From the NCBI GenBank assembly GCA_008360975.2, contig CM039183.1, positions 47,731,850-47,795,849 of the forward strand: a stretch of 64,000 bases of DNA, in the 5' to 3' direction. This DNA comes from Lichenostomus cassidix. Taxonomy: Eukaryota > Chordata > Aves > Passeriformes > Meliphagidae. Shown here in pieces: positions 40,936-53,900 of the stretch (positions within the stretch are counted from its first letter, which is position 1; each line of letters starts with the position of its first letter). Under the pieces are notes generated by a model. The model was not told the DNA's origin, did not search any database, and worked only from the letters and a program-made list of their open reading frames with translations. Both the position numbers and the translations under genes were made by a program.

Positions 40936-43900
40936 AATGAAGTAAGCCATTGCTTGGGGCCTTATTAAAATGTTTCCTTTCAGGACAGAAGTCCTTGGGG
41001 AAAGATCCTTAGTAAGCTCCTAAATCTCACTATGAAAAGATCTTCCCATTAAGTCTACCTACAAGTTTCTCTTTGAAATTCTGCTCATTCTTCTACACTC
41101 CAACCCAAATCACAACCAGAATCCACACCTGTCTTCATGAACCAACTTATACTATCCTAGGAAGACTGTGGGAGTTTGCAGGATCTCATATCTCACTGAC
41201 CTATCAAAACATGAAAATATCTCTCCAATATCCCACTGATTTTTTAACAGATCCCTCCAAAAGTCCAAAGGAAATCAATCAGTAAATGACATGCTAACAG
41301 TTAATGTCTTGCCTACACATCAAAGCCCCTAGTTGTGCTTGTCCATCACTGACAGAGTGTATACAAAGGTACAATTTAATACCAGTGGAGAACTGAATTC
41401 CATTATAGTTATTATATTTTCCATTGGAATTTAATTTCTCGTCCATATATCTAGTTTTCATGTCTTTTGACTCACTGGATAGTCATTCCCAACCTTCATC
41501 TATCTCATTTTTTAAAGCTATTAAAGATTTTCTCCCTTCAGCCTTCTATTGCTTATCTAGCTGCTGTGATCATTCCACAATAAAAGCCAGAAGCAAATCA
41601 ACTGTCACCTCCCAAGACTTGGAGATGCCTCTAATTTCAAATATTCTACACCAGTTTTCAGCTTTACAACTTTTATTCCAAACCCACAAAGAAGTTATGT
41701 CCATCGCATTCATTTTAAATGACCATTGACTGACATGCATTCCCAGCCTATTCATGTTCCTCCAAATAAGGTTTATCTTCTTCGTCACTAAACACCATCA
41801 AGGTACCTTGTTGCCCCTGAGTAGCTGTATGTTAGCCCTGTTCTGCTTACCAAGCACCCAAGTCATGTTTTGTCCCACCTCTGTATACTCTCTCTCAAGA
41901 AATCACACCGCAAACCAGTTTTCCTACAAACATTTCCAACACAAACAAGCTGTGGGTATTTGGAGGTGGGGTGGTTACCAGTTACACTGCTCAGTTGTTT
42001 TCTAAAATGGTAAATCCTAAACTACTGAGAGGCTGATCATTAGATACTATTTACTACGTCTCCTTTTTCAAAATAGCCATTTTGTTTTCACCAGTTCACT
42101 TTTAGCCTCATTGTATTTTAGTAGATAATAGTCATTATTATCCAAGGCTCCCTTTAATTCTGACCTCCTCCCTTCTATAAGGCTTTTTTGTAGATCTAAA
42201 TCTAATTAGAATGTCCTTTATACAACTAGAACCATATCAAGCAGTCTGGACTTAACTTTCTCATCTAAAAAAAGAAACTGTCTGCATAATTTAGCAATGC
42301 ATTTGACGACACTGCTTCATTTTCCAATCAACAACCTGCTTAATACAGTAGCCTACTTCAGAACATGTTTCCAAAATTAACTTTTGTTCTCACTTCTGCT
42401 GTCCAATGAATATACTACGTTGCTGCTCCTCCTCATCCACACTTGGTTATTTGTATTTTATACCTGAATATGTTAAGTGCCAATGATTTATTTTCTAAAC
42501 CAATTCAAAGTTATGTAAACATTAAAAAACTTATCTTTGTTGAATTCATTGGAACCCGGATTAACCTACACATTTCTCAACACAGCCTTTTTTTTTTTGC
42601 CCTGCCTCCATGACCTTCATTTTTTTTCCATAATTTCATAGGAATAGAGCCTTTGCTGCTACTCTCAAAATTCAACATAATGTAAATGAAATGTCTTTTG
42701 GAATGCATCACCAGTATGAGAGCAAAAAAAGGGTTTTGGCTGACCCCACCATTAGCTATGCTTTTAACTTCCTGCAGTTTTATAAATTTAACACTAGCCA
42801 TTTAAAAAAACCAGAATAAAATGAGAGGATTACATTTTAAGTTATGTATTCTTAAAAAGAAAAAAAAAAAAAGAAGAGACATGTTTCTGATGTGTTTCAT
42901 AGCTGAGGAAGTCAGGAACTCACCTAAATTACCACGTGAAGATTCATGTTAGATCAGGTTTGAGACTTGAGTATTTTATATGAAAGGAGTTGAATATTTA
43001 AAGAAGATCCTTCTCAAGAATTTGTCAAAAAAGTGAAAGACAAAAATGAGAAAATACCCTCTCAGCTACTAGGTATGCTCCTCAGCCTGCTTTTCACTGG
43101 ATGAATGCTCCAGTCCCTGAATACTAGCAATGTGTTTCAAAAACACCACAGTCAAATTCCACAAGCCGGACACATATTTCAAGGTAATCATTTAGCTGTC
43201 AGCCAGAGATGCACTACTCTTTACCTTCTGTGAGGGAAGTTAAAGAAAGTTTTACAATTTTCTACTTTATAAGTATGGTTGTAGCTCTGGTCTCTCAGAA
43301 AAGATCTATCAATTTGTACCTTAAATTTATTTTTTCTGTTATAAATTCATTCTCTTCTGAGCTAGTTGGATATAACTAATGAAAGTCTTTCTTTAAGGAA
43401 CAATCACATTAGCAAGAACACAGAGCAGATGACAGCCCCTACAACAGTTTCCTGATTGCTCATTGTCAGCATCAAAGTCTTACACAAGAACTTACACAAG
43501 AAACAAAGCTGCCAACAACAATAAAGAAAATACTTCTTACATACAATGCCAAGTACAGACATTTTGCCCTAGTATGCCACAAATTTCAGGGTAAAATAAT
43601 TAAATAGCAACAAGTGAAAAGGTCTATCTGACAAAACTCACCGTGCTATGAAGAAATTAGTGAAAGAAAAAGCAGCAACAGGAGAAATATCCTAAACTTT
43701 GGATTTCATGTTTTTCAGCCATGCTGTACTATGTCAACAAACTGTTTATTTTTGCTTCTGCTTCAAAGAAATTTGCGAAATGTGGGCTGTTTATGCTGAG
43801 TGCTACTATTATATGAGGCTGTTAAGAGGAATGATGACTTTTCCCAGTACAGTTTGATTATAAAGCCTTCCTTCTTTCATAAACAGTACAGTTTAGAACA

Positions 43901-46188
43901 AACATTAAACTTCAAGAATTTGTCTTAAATATTTCATTGGCCCTCTGTTACACTTCAGAGGACAGCTCACATGAAACATTTAGATCTAGTTCATGAAGCA
44001 GCTACCCTGGATACAATGCTATAATTCATATACTCTACAGTAAATAGCTTCTCTTCTGCAGATCTGAGCTATATCAACGTATCCACAGAGTGCACAAGAC
44101 ACATACAAACTTCTGACATTCCGAAGACAGGAGTATACAGAGCACTACATGAAATCATTCCTGACATGCTGTCACGGTTGCTTTTAGTAATTTCCACACA
44201 TTTCCTCATCTAAGCAGTAACATTTCCATCACCAGACTTCCATCTATCATTGCCTTACATTGACACCTGCTGGAAGTGACTGGGATCGTAAACCATTTCT
44301 TCCCCCCCTCTCCAATTAGCGTCTGATTTAACTCTACAAGAAGACCAACAATTCTACTTTCAGTAAACTAAGCACAGACATCTGAAAAAACTAAGCCACG
44401 TGACTTTTAAACAAGCAATAAAACATACAATGTGTAATTTTAAGCAATGTGTAAGTCCCAAGGCTATCACTGCATGGCTTCTCAATCAGAAACTGTATTT
44501 TAATAACAACCTTTTGGAAGATTTTTTTCACTACCCCTTGGGTAGATTTAAACTCAACAAATTAAGTACACAACCATTCACTAGGCTCTCAGGCTAATTA
44601 GCAAATAGTTATTACTGTAAGAGTCACTAAATAGGGGCTTGATAAACATTTTACAAACATGTTTATACAAAAAATATGTCTAAACAGGCAATTATAACAC
44701 ATGTCTTTATATGAATGAAAAAAAAATCTGCTTTACTCACAAAAGCAAACAGCTGTTTAACAACAACTGATAGACAAGACCCACTGAGGAATGTTTGTTT
44801 AAATAGCTCTTACCTACACAAACTACTACCTATCATTCTTCATAATGAAGATACATCTATTAGTACAGCTTGGCAAAATGAAGCACACCAAAACAGCCAT
44901 TTGAAGACAATGTTTTTCCCCATATGCAGAACTTCATCCACAAGCTTCACTGTTATGAACCACATCCTGCATGATACTTTTTCCTTACTTTCAAACCCTA
45001 CTCTTAAGGATGGGATCTCTCTCACTTGATGTAATTTATGTATTCCTCACAAAAGAAAGCACATTTCAGATCGAAGCAAGTAGGATGAGTTAAGGTGGCT
45101 TTGCTTTATCATCAGAACAAGACTTTGATTTTCACACACCTTGTATGCAAAACACAGACATTTTCATCAAAAATGTCAGTTTTAAAGTATCATAAGCAGC
45201 AAGAAGAGAAAAATAAGTTCAAAGGCAGCCAAATATAATTTATGTAAGGTTATATCAGTATATATAGAGCTGAAGACCCATCAAATTTTATAATTTTGCA
45301 AACTTTTAAGAAAATTCTTATATTAAAAGTTCAATAATACCACAGCATGACTACCTCACACAGGCATCAACACTGCAGAAGCACCAATTAACAGACTTTG
45401 GAGAGCTATTTGAAATTTATTAATTTTATTTATTTCTTTTAATCTGGTGAGTGATCAAAGTACTGTTAAAAGTGAATTTTACTAGGTATCCTAGATCATC
45501 ACCATAGTATTAAGGTTTATAATTATCAAGCCTGTGAAAAAAAACAAAACGTAAAGACTGTCTTGGTGGAAATAGAAATAATCAGCCACCAAACTCGGTA
45601 CCATCAGAAATACCAGTAAGTGGTAGCCTATGTCAACAAGCTTTTCCTCCAACTTTTCCTGGCTTTTTAACTCTGAAAGAACTCGCTCAGTGAAGTCAGA
45701 AATTAATGGCTACGTATTAGTCTGCCGAACTCATTCCTGATTAAAAGTTTCATAAAGCTCAAAAGAAAATTAACACAAGGTATGGAAAAAACCACTGTTA
45801 TTTTACATAATGGGCATACATGAGTTAAAGAATCACATTTACCAAGAGCTAACCAACTCCCATGGAAATGAAGTGCTAGCATTTAATTAAAAAAAAATAA
45901 AATATCATTCAACATAACAGTTTCCTTCCAGACACTTAAATGGTGGACAAGAGAGCACTTTTCTAAAAAAAAATATATCACTCTGACAAACACAGGGTTG
46001 TTTTGGTTTGGTTTTTTTCTATTGCATTATTTAAACAAAACAACACATGGAGAGCATTACAGGCTTAAAAACACTAAATAGCCTAGATGATTTTGACACT
46101 CATCCCATGCTCACTTCCTTTTCTTTTTATCTCAGAGAGACAGAGTTAGCATTGCACACACTCGACATTTAGGGCTTATGTTTCTTAC
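40936..46188. other. Intronic sequence downstream of the alternative first exon
   Basis: A C/T-rich stretch at about 41000-42300 has several open frames on both strands but no recognisable family; it may be very old repeat. A perfect 12-bp tandem duplication (CTTACACAAGAA twice) lies at 43479-43502 and an A-rich run at 42853-42877. No further exon equivalent to dystrophin exon 56 was found here. Confidence 0.65.
43479..43502. repeat. 12-bp tandem duplication
   Basis: CTTACACAAGAA occurs twice head to tail without mismatch, probably a recent slippage event. Confidence 0.9.
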
Positions 46189-46412
46189 CTTACAAAGCTT
46201 CTGGTAACGGGGAGAAGAAACTGCCATCCTCTGTAAACGATGCAACAACACCACAACTTTCTGCAGAGAGGTTCTCACCACAGCCATCATTTTAAGTTTG
46301 CCACACTTCTGAAGACACCTCAGAATTTGCATTATAAATGAAGAGCAACTATCATTTCCTCCCGGTCACTGGACAATGATTTGCCAGCTTTCTGAGCATG
46401 CTCTCTTCCAGG
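46189..46412 (-). CDS. UTRN: Candidate alternative first exon of the short isoform G-utrophin (Up113-like)
   Basis: The proposed coding part is 46332-46189: 48 codons from ATG to AAG, followed at once by the donor GTAAGAAAC (46188 downward). The exon ends in phase 0, exactly as exon 55 (50746) does, so it can replace the upstream exons and splice to the same downstream exon. Dystrophin makes Dp116 from a promoter and first exon in its intron 55, and utrophin has a matching isoform (G-utrophin/Up113) reported in brain and sensory ganglia; the position here agrees. The leader starts MQILRCLQKCGKLKMMAVV and ends PRYQKLCK. It has 11 Lys/Arg, no Asp or Glu, and three Cys. The start has A at -3. 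A TATAAAG box lies about 100 bp upstream of the ATG, which puts the 5' end near 46412 by inference. I see no comparable protein family. Alternatives are a chance open frame or an unrelated cryptic exon. Confidence 0.62.
46332..46399 (-). promoter_or_regulatory. Two chained upstream ORFs in the leader of the alternative first exon
   Basis: uORF1 starts at 46399 (ATG) and stops at 46354-46352 after 15 codons. Its TGA overlaps the ATG of uORF2 (ATGA, 46355-46352). uORF2 has 7 codons and stops with a TAA at 46334-46332, whose last A is the first base of the main ATG (TAATG). Such overlaps are compatible with termination-reinitiation control. That role is inference and depends on transcription starting upstream of 46399. 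Confidence 0.45.
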
Positions 46413-49400
46413 ACTGCTTTTGCAAGCTACAGGCTTTATACGTTTCAAAGGCAAAGAAGATTGATATAGCATAAGTTCTTCTCCCAAAATAACCCCACAA
46501 AACAAATGCAAAAAAAAATAACAGCCTTCACAGATTCTTCTAATCAGTACTGCTCAGCTCTGCTTTTGCAGAGGGCAAATGAAGTTGAGCAGCCGATCGT
46601 CTGCCACTGCTCAGGAGTGCACTAAATAGCCAGAAAAAGGTTATTAATTTAAGCCTGAAAGCTGCAGGAACAAAAAAAGAATTCCTTCAGGAAGACGGCT
46701 TCAGTGTATCACAACAGTTGTGCTTCCCTAGTAGCTGCTTTCTATCAGCAGACTGAGTGTTTGCTCCCTCACTCTGGGAAAGGATGCTCTCGTTCTCAGA
46801 CTGAACGCAGCTCTGGCAGAGCTGTAGAGTGAGTGAATAACAGATTGTGTTATAAATCTTGAGAGAAGAGCACAGGGATACCTGCCCTAATTATATCAGC
46901 CATATGTTAAAGGCTAATAAATCACATAGGCGTTTCTCAAAACTAGATTACCCAACACAAAAGCAAAAACTGCAGGGGGTAAACCTCTTTCTATAAAAAC
47001 TCTCTTAAAGCTAATTTAGTCAAAGGGATCTCAAAGGAGATTTCACTTACACCAGAAAGTAGGATTGTTTTTCACAAGCCATTTCCAATTAAATAGTTTC
47101 CAAAATAACTTTAGACAAGAAAAAATAGGGTTTTAACAAAGTAAAAACATGCAGTTGCATCATCACCCCCTTCTCCAAGTCATCCTTGAATCCAAAGAGC
47201 TAACATAATTTTGATGTACTTCCCATGACAAAGCAGAATTATTTAAGCCATCTAAGGATGACAGCAGGACGTTTCAGAGCATGGAAGTGTTTTGCTACCA
47301 GCAAGGCACTCCCAATGCAATACAGCCAACATACCCCTAGGTGTGGCAAAACTGCAGCAGAATCAGAGCCAGCTACTCATTGCTTCGATGAATCTACTTC
47401 AACCTGTAACAGAGGGCTGCTGTAGCAAAAGTTTGGGGAGGCCTGAACACAGCATGTGGAGGACATCAGTAAAAGTAATCGTATGATTTATTGTGCACAT
47501 TTCCACATGAAAAGGTACATGATTCAAGCACATCAATCAGTACAATATGCCAGCAACAGCTATCCTGAGAAGTTCATATGACCCAGAATAATGCAGAGAT
47601 TAGATGTCAGTGCATTACATACTACTTTGCCTTTTCTAATGCTCTTTGCCACCGAGGGGATGAATATAAGGTTCAGGTTCTTCATACAGGACATTTAAAA
47701 TCTCTTCCCATCCAATTCTATGAAGACAACCTTTTCATCTTTATTTTTAGGACTGAATCAATGTTTCTACTACTCCTCACATAAACCCCATTAACCTGTA
47801 CTCTGCTTTCTTCTTGATCTGTCTGCAACAATAACAACACCATTTTGAGTAAAGGGATATACAGATTCCACTCAGTATATAAAAACCTTACCATCTGTAT
47901 TCTCCACCTTGCCAGACACACCATTTTTTCGCATCTCCATCACTTATTTGAACTTTTCCTCTGTTTACATTGCTCCTGGCTTATCCATTCCCACCAGAAG
48001 TCTGCTTCTTTAACCTACCAGATCTAGCCTACCATGACTAGCTGACATGCTCTTACCAAATATCTTTTAAGAAAACCTATGAAGCAGCACAACTGCAAAA
48101 CCACAGAGGCATTCAGAAATGACTGTGCAAAAGCTCAAACCTCTTCTGTGTAAGATAGAGACCAGAGTCCACACCTTCCTTCCTTCAGTTCTGTTTATCT
48201 TCCCAGCTAATCTACAGGTTTTAATCAAGCAGTTGGACAAGCTTCCTATCACTTCTTACGGTGACATTTTTTTTCCATAATACAACAAAACTTTCTAATT
48301 ATTTTGAACATCTTCACATCTGTAGGCACAAGATTTCACAGACATTGCACTACTTTTTACTATTTCCTAGCGTATTTTCTGCATCTTGTTTCAAATTAGG
48401 TTTTAATCTCTTTTAAATCACTGCTAAACTTCTTCCAACACAGACTGGAGCATTTTGGCACTAACCTGAAAGAAAAGTCTTCTACAACATTTATATACTA
48501 TGAGAATGAACTGAAATGACTGATGACATAATTGTGGATTTCTCCTTTTCAAAAAGACATTGCTACCATGCTCAAAGTCTGCATTATTTGCATAGTACTG
48601 TTGCTAGCCTCAGATATCACAATGGAAGGCAAAACAAGGCTTCAGTGCTCAGATCATTGATTCCACAGTGAAATGACTTGAGCTGCAGCCAAACAAGCTA
48701 GGCCCAAAATGTAATGGAGGATACTCCTCCCATGCATGCACAGATGCCAGTTTAACAGATGATCCTATTTTGAAAATGCATGACATGTAAGAACAATAAC
48801 AACAACAAATTCATCATGTTTTGTCTAGGTTCAGCTCATTTCACCTAGAATTTATCACACCTTAAACTCATAGTAAAGTTTTACTTAATGTATAGGCCTT
48901 GGAGGCAGAGGCATCTTCACACAGAGCAGAGAAGGTTGTAAACCCTGCATTCTTCTTAAAACTATTTAACTACTAACCTTAACACCCATACTTCTTCACA
49001 TATTCAATAAAACACCAAGAGAATAACATTCTTATTTTACACCACACAACAGGGGAAGAAGAGGAGATGATGTCAGGTTAAAGAGATATTAAGTTTAAGA
49101 ACTTGCAAGGGAGCGGGGTTGACCTTTTGAGGTGCAGCAAGATGTTAGAGCTTCATTTTGTTTCCAGAAGTTCAACAAATATTGAAAACGTAAACATTGA
49201 TTTTGGAGTGTTTGCCAGGGGTATGATATGAACATCTTCATTCATATTTAAAGTAAGACTGTAAGATGGTAGGGGACAAAGTTAATTCTGGAAGTCATCA
49301 CACTATGACAGTCTTTGACATGCTCTACTTCCCTTCCTAGAGCAGCCAGAAAAAGCTTACAATATTATGTAAGGTCATGGGTAAGTTAAGTAATGATGCT

Positions 49401-50745
49401 TCATGTTCACAGTGTGTAGATACATGCAGTCACAGAAAAAGATGGACAATATCAAGTAACGGGACACTGAACCAGGGGACACCATGCCCCAGCACCTCCA
49501 TCTGCCTTTTCAGTTGTTACAAGCCAGGACAACTCGCACAGTCAGGAGGTGGTTACAGACCTTCTCCATACAGCAGGCACTCTTACCCAAAAGTCCTTCC
49601 CTCAAACAGCACAACTCAGGCAATTTTAATCAGATTGCAGCACATCAAAGAATGGCAAACAATCTTTCCCATTCATGGCGCTTCACAGCCACATAGAGCC
49701 AACAAGCAAATAGTGAAGTAACAGTTTTATCTTGGTGTGATTGACTACACAGAATGCAAGGTTATGTAGAAATAAATCTGCTTACACATAGCACTGCCTT
49801 CTGTTGTTAGATTCTTGTACCCTGTTTTAGTTCTTCCACCTCCACTACATTACAGTTGCTGAGAGTGGTGCCAATAGAAAGTATAATATTAAGTTCTAGG
49901 TGTCACCACTACAGGCAAATCTCAGCATTTCACAAAATCTACATCTCTACAGATGAGTTATCTGATTGACTAGAATCATTAGAACATTGGTGAGTGACAT
50001 GTCACCTTCAACAGATACAAGCTTCCATAAAATATTGTGCTCTGCACTATGATGAATGAGAATGGCTTGTTATCAGATCCTTTAAACAGTCTTGTTTCAC
50101 TTCAATTCAGTGTAGATATGTTCAGATTACCAGCACTACTAAAAGCAATATTTTTTTTTTATTATGAGCTGTTCAAACCCACTCAGATCATAGATTACCT
50201 TAATCCAAACCTAAAGCACAGGATTTAATAAGTGGTATCAGTTAAATTCCTCAGTCAGTTCTCAGGTTTCCAGTCTGTCGCCTGTATAAGAAGGAAGGCC
50301 AGCTGGGGAGCTGCTGGGCAGTAGGAGAGGGAAAAGAGGTAATCGAAGCACAGCTTCTTGGATTGCTGGAAAAGCAGAAGGAAGGTGGCAGGCAGAAAAA
50401 GGAGACCATGTGGCCCAGGAGGGCTTTACTTGGAGGGAAGTAGATTGAATTGTTTGGTTGGACAATCACACAACATGACTTGGTTTAATCAAGCATATAC
50501 TTCCTGAATACAGTCACCCTCCAAGGACATTTAAGAATCCTCAGTGCCACAGACATACAAGAAAATACATACTTTAGACCTTAGGAAGATAAATCTGCTT
50601 CCTTCATACACCCAACTTCTAAAACACTGGTTTAGCAAACACCTTTCAAAAGGCCACAGCTTTCCCCACTAGTAGACAGCTTTTCTTCATAACATTTGCC
50701 ATCGAGAAAAAGCCTAACTAAGAGAAGTATTATTTAGTTTCTCAC
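46413..50745 (-). other. UTRN: Intron following exon 55, up to the alternative first exon
   Basis: The donor is GTGAGAAAC at 50745. Apart from the promoter candidates near 46430-46860, nothing is recognised. A 114-codon plus-strand open frame at 49377-49721 has no family resemblance and is probably chance. Confidence 0.75.
46434..46450 (-). promoter_or_regulatory. Candidate core promoter: TATA box with adjacent SOX-type motif
   Basis: The minus strand reads CGTATAAAGCC with TATAAAG at 46440-46434, giving an expected start near 46410-46415, where there is a CA dinucleotide (A at 46415). Immediately upstream, TTCAAAG on the plus strand (46444-46450) fits the SOX consensus WWCAAWG. A weaker TATA-like TTTATAAC with an initiator-like TCACTCT lies farther upstream (46856-46849 and 46832-46826). 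Confidence 0.45.
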
Positions 50746-50935
50746 CTGCATTTGCTTTCTGAGCTCCCTTATGCAGACACTGTCCTGAGCAGTGTTCTCA
50801 CGCTCGGATGCATCTGCCAGAACATTGACTGTTGTCTCTGCCTCCTGCAGCCACTTGAGGAAGCTCTCCAGATCCTTGTGAGAGGCCTGTACTGTCTTCA
50901 TCTCTGTCTCCAAGAAATTCTGCCTATCAACAGCT
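50746..50935 (-). CDS. UTRN: Utrophin exon, equivalent of dystrophin exon 55 (190 bp)
   Basis: Encodes the last helix of one spectrin repeat and the first helix of the next (dystrophin R21 to R22 equivalent). After one base completing an Arg codon it reads [20 protein letters not shown] and on through the repeat start [18 protein letters not shown] to RELRKQMQ. The Trp in FLKWLQEAE is the conserved packing Trp of helix A. The acceptor is TTGTTTTCAG (AG at 50937-50936) and the donor is CAG|GTGAGA (50745-50744). It starts in phase 2 and ends in phase 0. The length equals dystrophin exon 55. The protein follows utrophin (TVNVL-DAS-REN) rather than dystrophin. No stop or damaged site is seen. Confidence 0.96.
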
Positions 50936-53900
50936 CTGAAAACAAGACAAGTGTCAGAACATTCCCCTATAATATACAGTGTTATATACATCATAATGAA
51001 ACTACTGAAAGGAAATCTGAAAGATACCTCTAACAAGAAACTATATAACTGTACAGCTTGTTTTATCATTATTTAAATCACTGTTTCTCTGGTTAGTAAA
51101 TCTATAGTTACCCACAGATGTCCTGAGCTGGTTATACATTTCACAGGCCTTTTTAAGAAGGCATGGAGAAGAAACTAAGTTATTAATTAAAAACCTAGAT
51201 TTTCCTTTTAAAGTATTACCTGAATCAACTTATAGTACCCCAAATAGTAGGAGGGTTATTCCCATGTGTGAAAAATGGGCTTTTCCCCATTAACACAAAC
51301 CCCATGGAGCAGAAGCACTGAGTGCTTAGGGTATTTTCGCCTCCTCTTGTACGGTGAGCAGGAACACTGCCATAAATTCTTAAGAGTTAAAGTGCTAAGG
51401 GATGAAAAGTCAAATATACCTGGTTTTCTCTGCTAGACAACAAGACTTTTGACACTATCACTCAAACAAAAAGAATAATACACTGCCATCAAAACAATCA
51501 AGCCATGCTCAACAAACTTAAAATCTAAAAAAAGACGGGCAGAATATAGTCCAAATTTCAAATCATCTGAAAGATCTCCAACTGATGCAAACACTAAAGC
51601 TTGTGTTCATAAGGGGATTTTTTCATATGTAATAACAACATAATCCAAACATTTTAAATTATCAGCAACTTCAAACAATTTCCTAGGAAAAAAATCACAT
51701 TATACTCCTGCATAACAGTACTGTTTCCTTGTGATTGAAATGAAACTCAGATGAGAAACTATTATAATCAGCAATTTTAAAAGCTCTGATTAGCAACATT
51801 AATAAAGCATGACAAACTAAATTTTGTCCACTTGAGGCTGTTATTCTGCAGCATTCCTTTTCCCAAAATCAGGACAAAAGAAACAAGCTATCCCACACCA
51901 GCACACTGTAGAGAAATCTCCAACAGAGCTAACAGCTAGAACACTTCTGCTGAATAAGTAGAAAGTTCAATTTTATTTTCACATCAAGCACTAATTGTAT
52001 TGTTAAATCTTAGGGGTAAAGTGATATTTAATTTCAAGACAGACAAGGCCAAAACACTCAGTTTTTGATATTTCCACATTTCTCCAGACAGGCCCAAACT
52101 TGTGTCTTCTGCATCCTCCCATGTATTTCAGCTTTCTTTCCTCCTTGTCACGCTGTGGCAAAAGTACTGCTCAGCAGTATTAAGGAATCACTGTGTTTGC
52201 AATTGCAGATTTCAGAACTAGTAAAATATTCCTTTTCGAAAAGAAGCAGTGGGTGTTCAGTACCATTCAGCATGACATTTCAAAGCAAGTAGCCTCGTTT
52301 ACTAGCACATCAGAAAACACAGACACAAGTAAAAGCTGTTTTCTTTCAAGGATGGTGAGAAAATCTCATGCTACCCCAATTCCCAAGTTTTAGCATAAAC
52401 AACTGATTTTTTAGAAACAATTTGCAAAAATATACTGTTGCAACCCTTATTTTAGGAGCTTAGGTCTTATATCACTTGTTAATTGCTTTACCCAAAATAA
52501 TAGTCTAAGAATCATTCCTTTGTGCTTTCCTGAGTCTTGGCTACTAGTAAATGACTAAGAGCAAGAAGCTTTCATTCTTGCTTCTCACCAGCAGCTGGAA
52601 TGCTTCATCCAGTCTTGAGAAAAAATAAGTAGCATACTAGGGATAGTTCAAAAGATACTGTCTAGAAAAGAATATGTAACAGCTAAAAAATTAGAGCACA
52701 CCAAGGAACTGTGAGAAAAATGTAAAGTAAAAGCAGTTACGAGCTCTAACTTCAAAACCCTCTCCCTCTACAGGGATTTTCCTCCCCAGCAGAGTATTAA
52801 GGCCAAAGGTGGAAGAACAGGAGTGACAACAGGAAGAATAGACTGGTAATAAAGGTGACCTTCAAAGAAAAAGAACAGCCCCAAAGGATGAAACACTAAG
52901 TGACCCAGATCTCTAAGTCTAAGTACTGATGTACTAGATGGGAATCAACACAACCTGAACTTTGTGGTCAGTAACATTCATTGAAGAATAGTGTCTTCAT
53001 CCTAAAGTTTTAATTTCTCAGGCTTTCTGCTTGGTTGAACTTTAGGCAAAGAATGAAATCCTATTACTGTCCCACTGTTGCCTTATATTTGAATTAAAGC
53101 TGAAAAACAATCCTTTCACATACTAAATTTACAACAAATGTTCTAAGATTACATGGGCATTTTTAAATAGGACAGGTATAGCAGTAGTGAGCAACACTTT
53201 CACAGAGTAGATGGAAACACTTTCATCCCCTTGTAGTAAAGACTTCAAACATAAAATAGAAAATGGAGAATGCTGTACTGCAGATTAACAACTTCCCCAT
53301 GCTACAAAAACATAACTCAAATTTTCAAATAATTCTGACACAATTAGAGCAGCCTCAAAAGACAGAGGATCTGTACATCTTCCAGGATGCAAGAACTAAA
53401 TGTGAGGAGAAGCCGGAGAACTATTTTCAAATGCAGTTAACTTAATACAGTGATACTGAAGAAAGTCTATGGAGATTCTATTGGAAAAGACACACACAAG
53501 AAAAAAAATCTAATTCTACTATTTAAATTTTCATGGCTCTGGTTCAGGTTTCTGTTGCACCCATTTTTTCAAATTTAAACTAAAAATCTGCAATGCATAC
53601 AAGTGTGTGATCAAAACAAATTCAGAAACTAATATCTAAGACAGTACAGAAAGCAACTATAATCCATTACCAAGGCAGCACAAACACATAGAATGACTAT
53701 AGTTTCACCCTAAAGTATAAAAATAGAACATAAATAGCCACTGGGCAAAGTATCCAATTTACACAATGTCAGGCTGGGGAACTTCAATCTCTTAATGCCA
53801 ACAGCTTTAAAATATGCTCCTTCACTTTATCTGCCAGGGCTACAGTCTTCCTAGTAGTGTTCTTCCACTGTTCATGAGAACAGTTCTCCCGGGTGATGTT

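Noticed and set aside
46826..46856. TTTATAAC plus an initiator-like TCACTCT as the main promoter of the alternative exon
   Set aside because: Weaker TATA match than TATAAAG at 46440-46434 and it would require a 5' UTR of about 500 nt; kept only as a secondary possibility.
49377..49721. 114-codon plus-strand frame, considered as a nested gene
   Set aside because: No domain, no promoter or polyadenylation context, and a second overlapping frame of similar quality; treated as chance.
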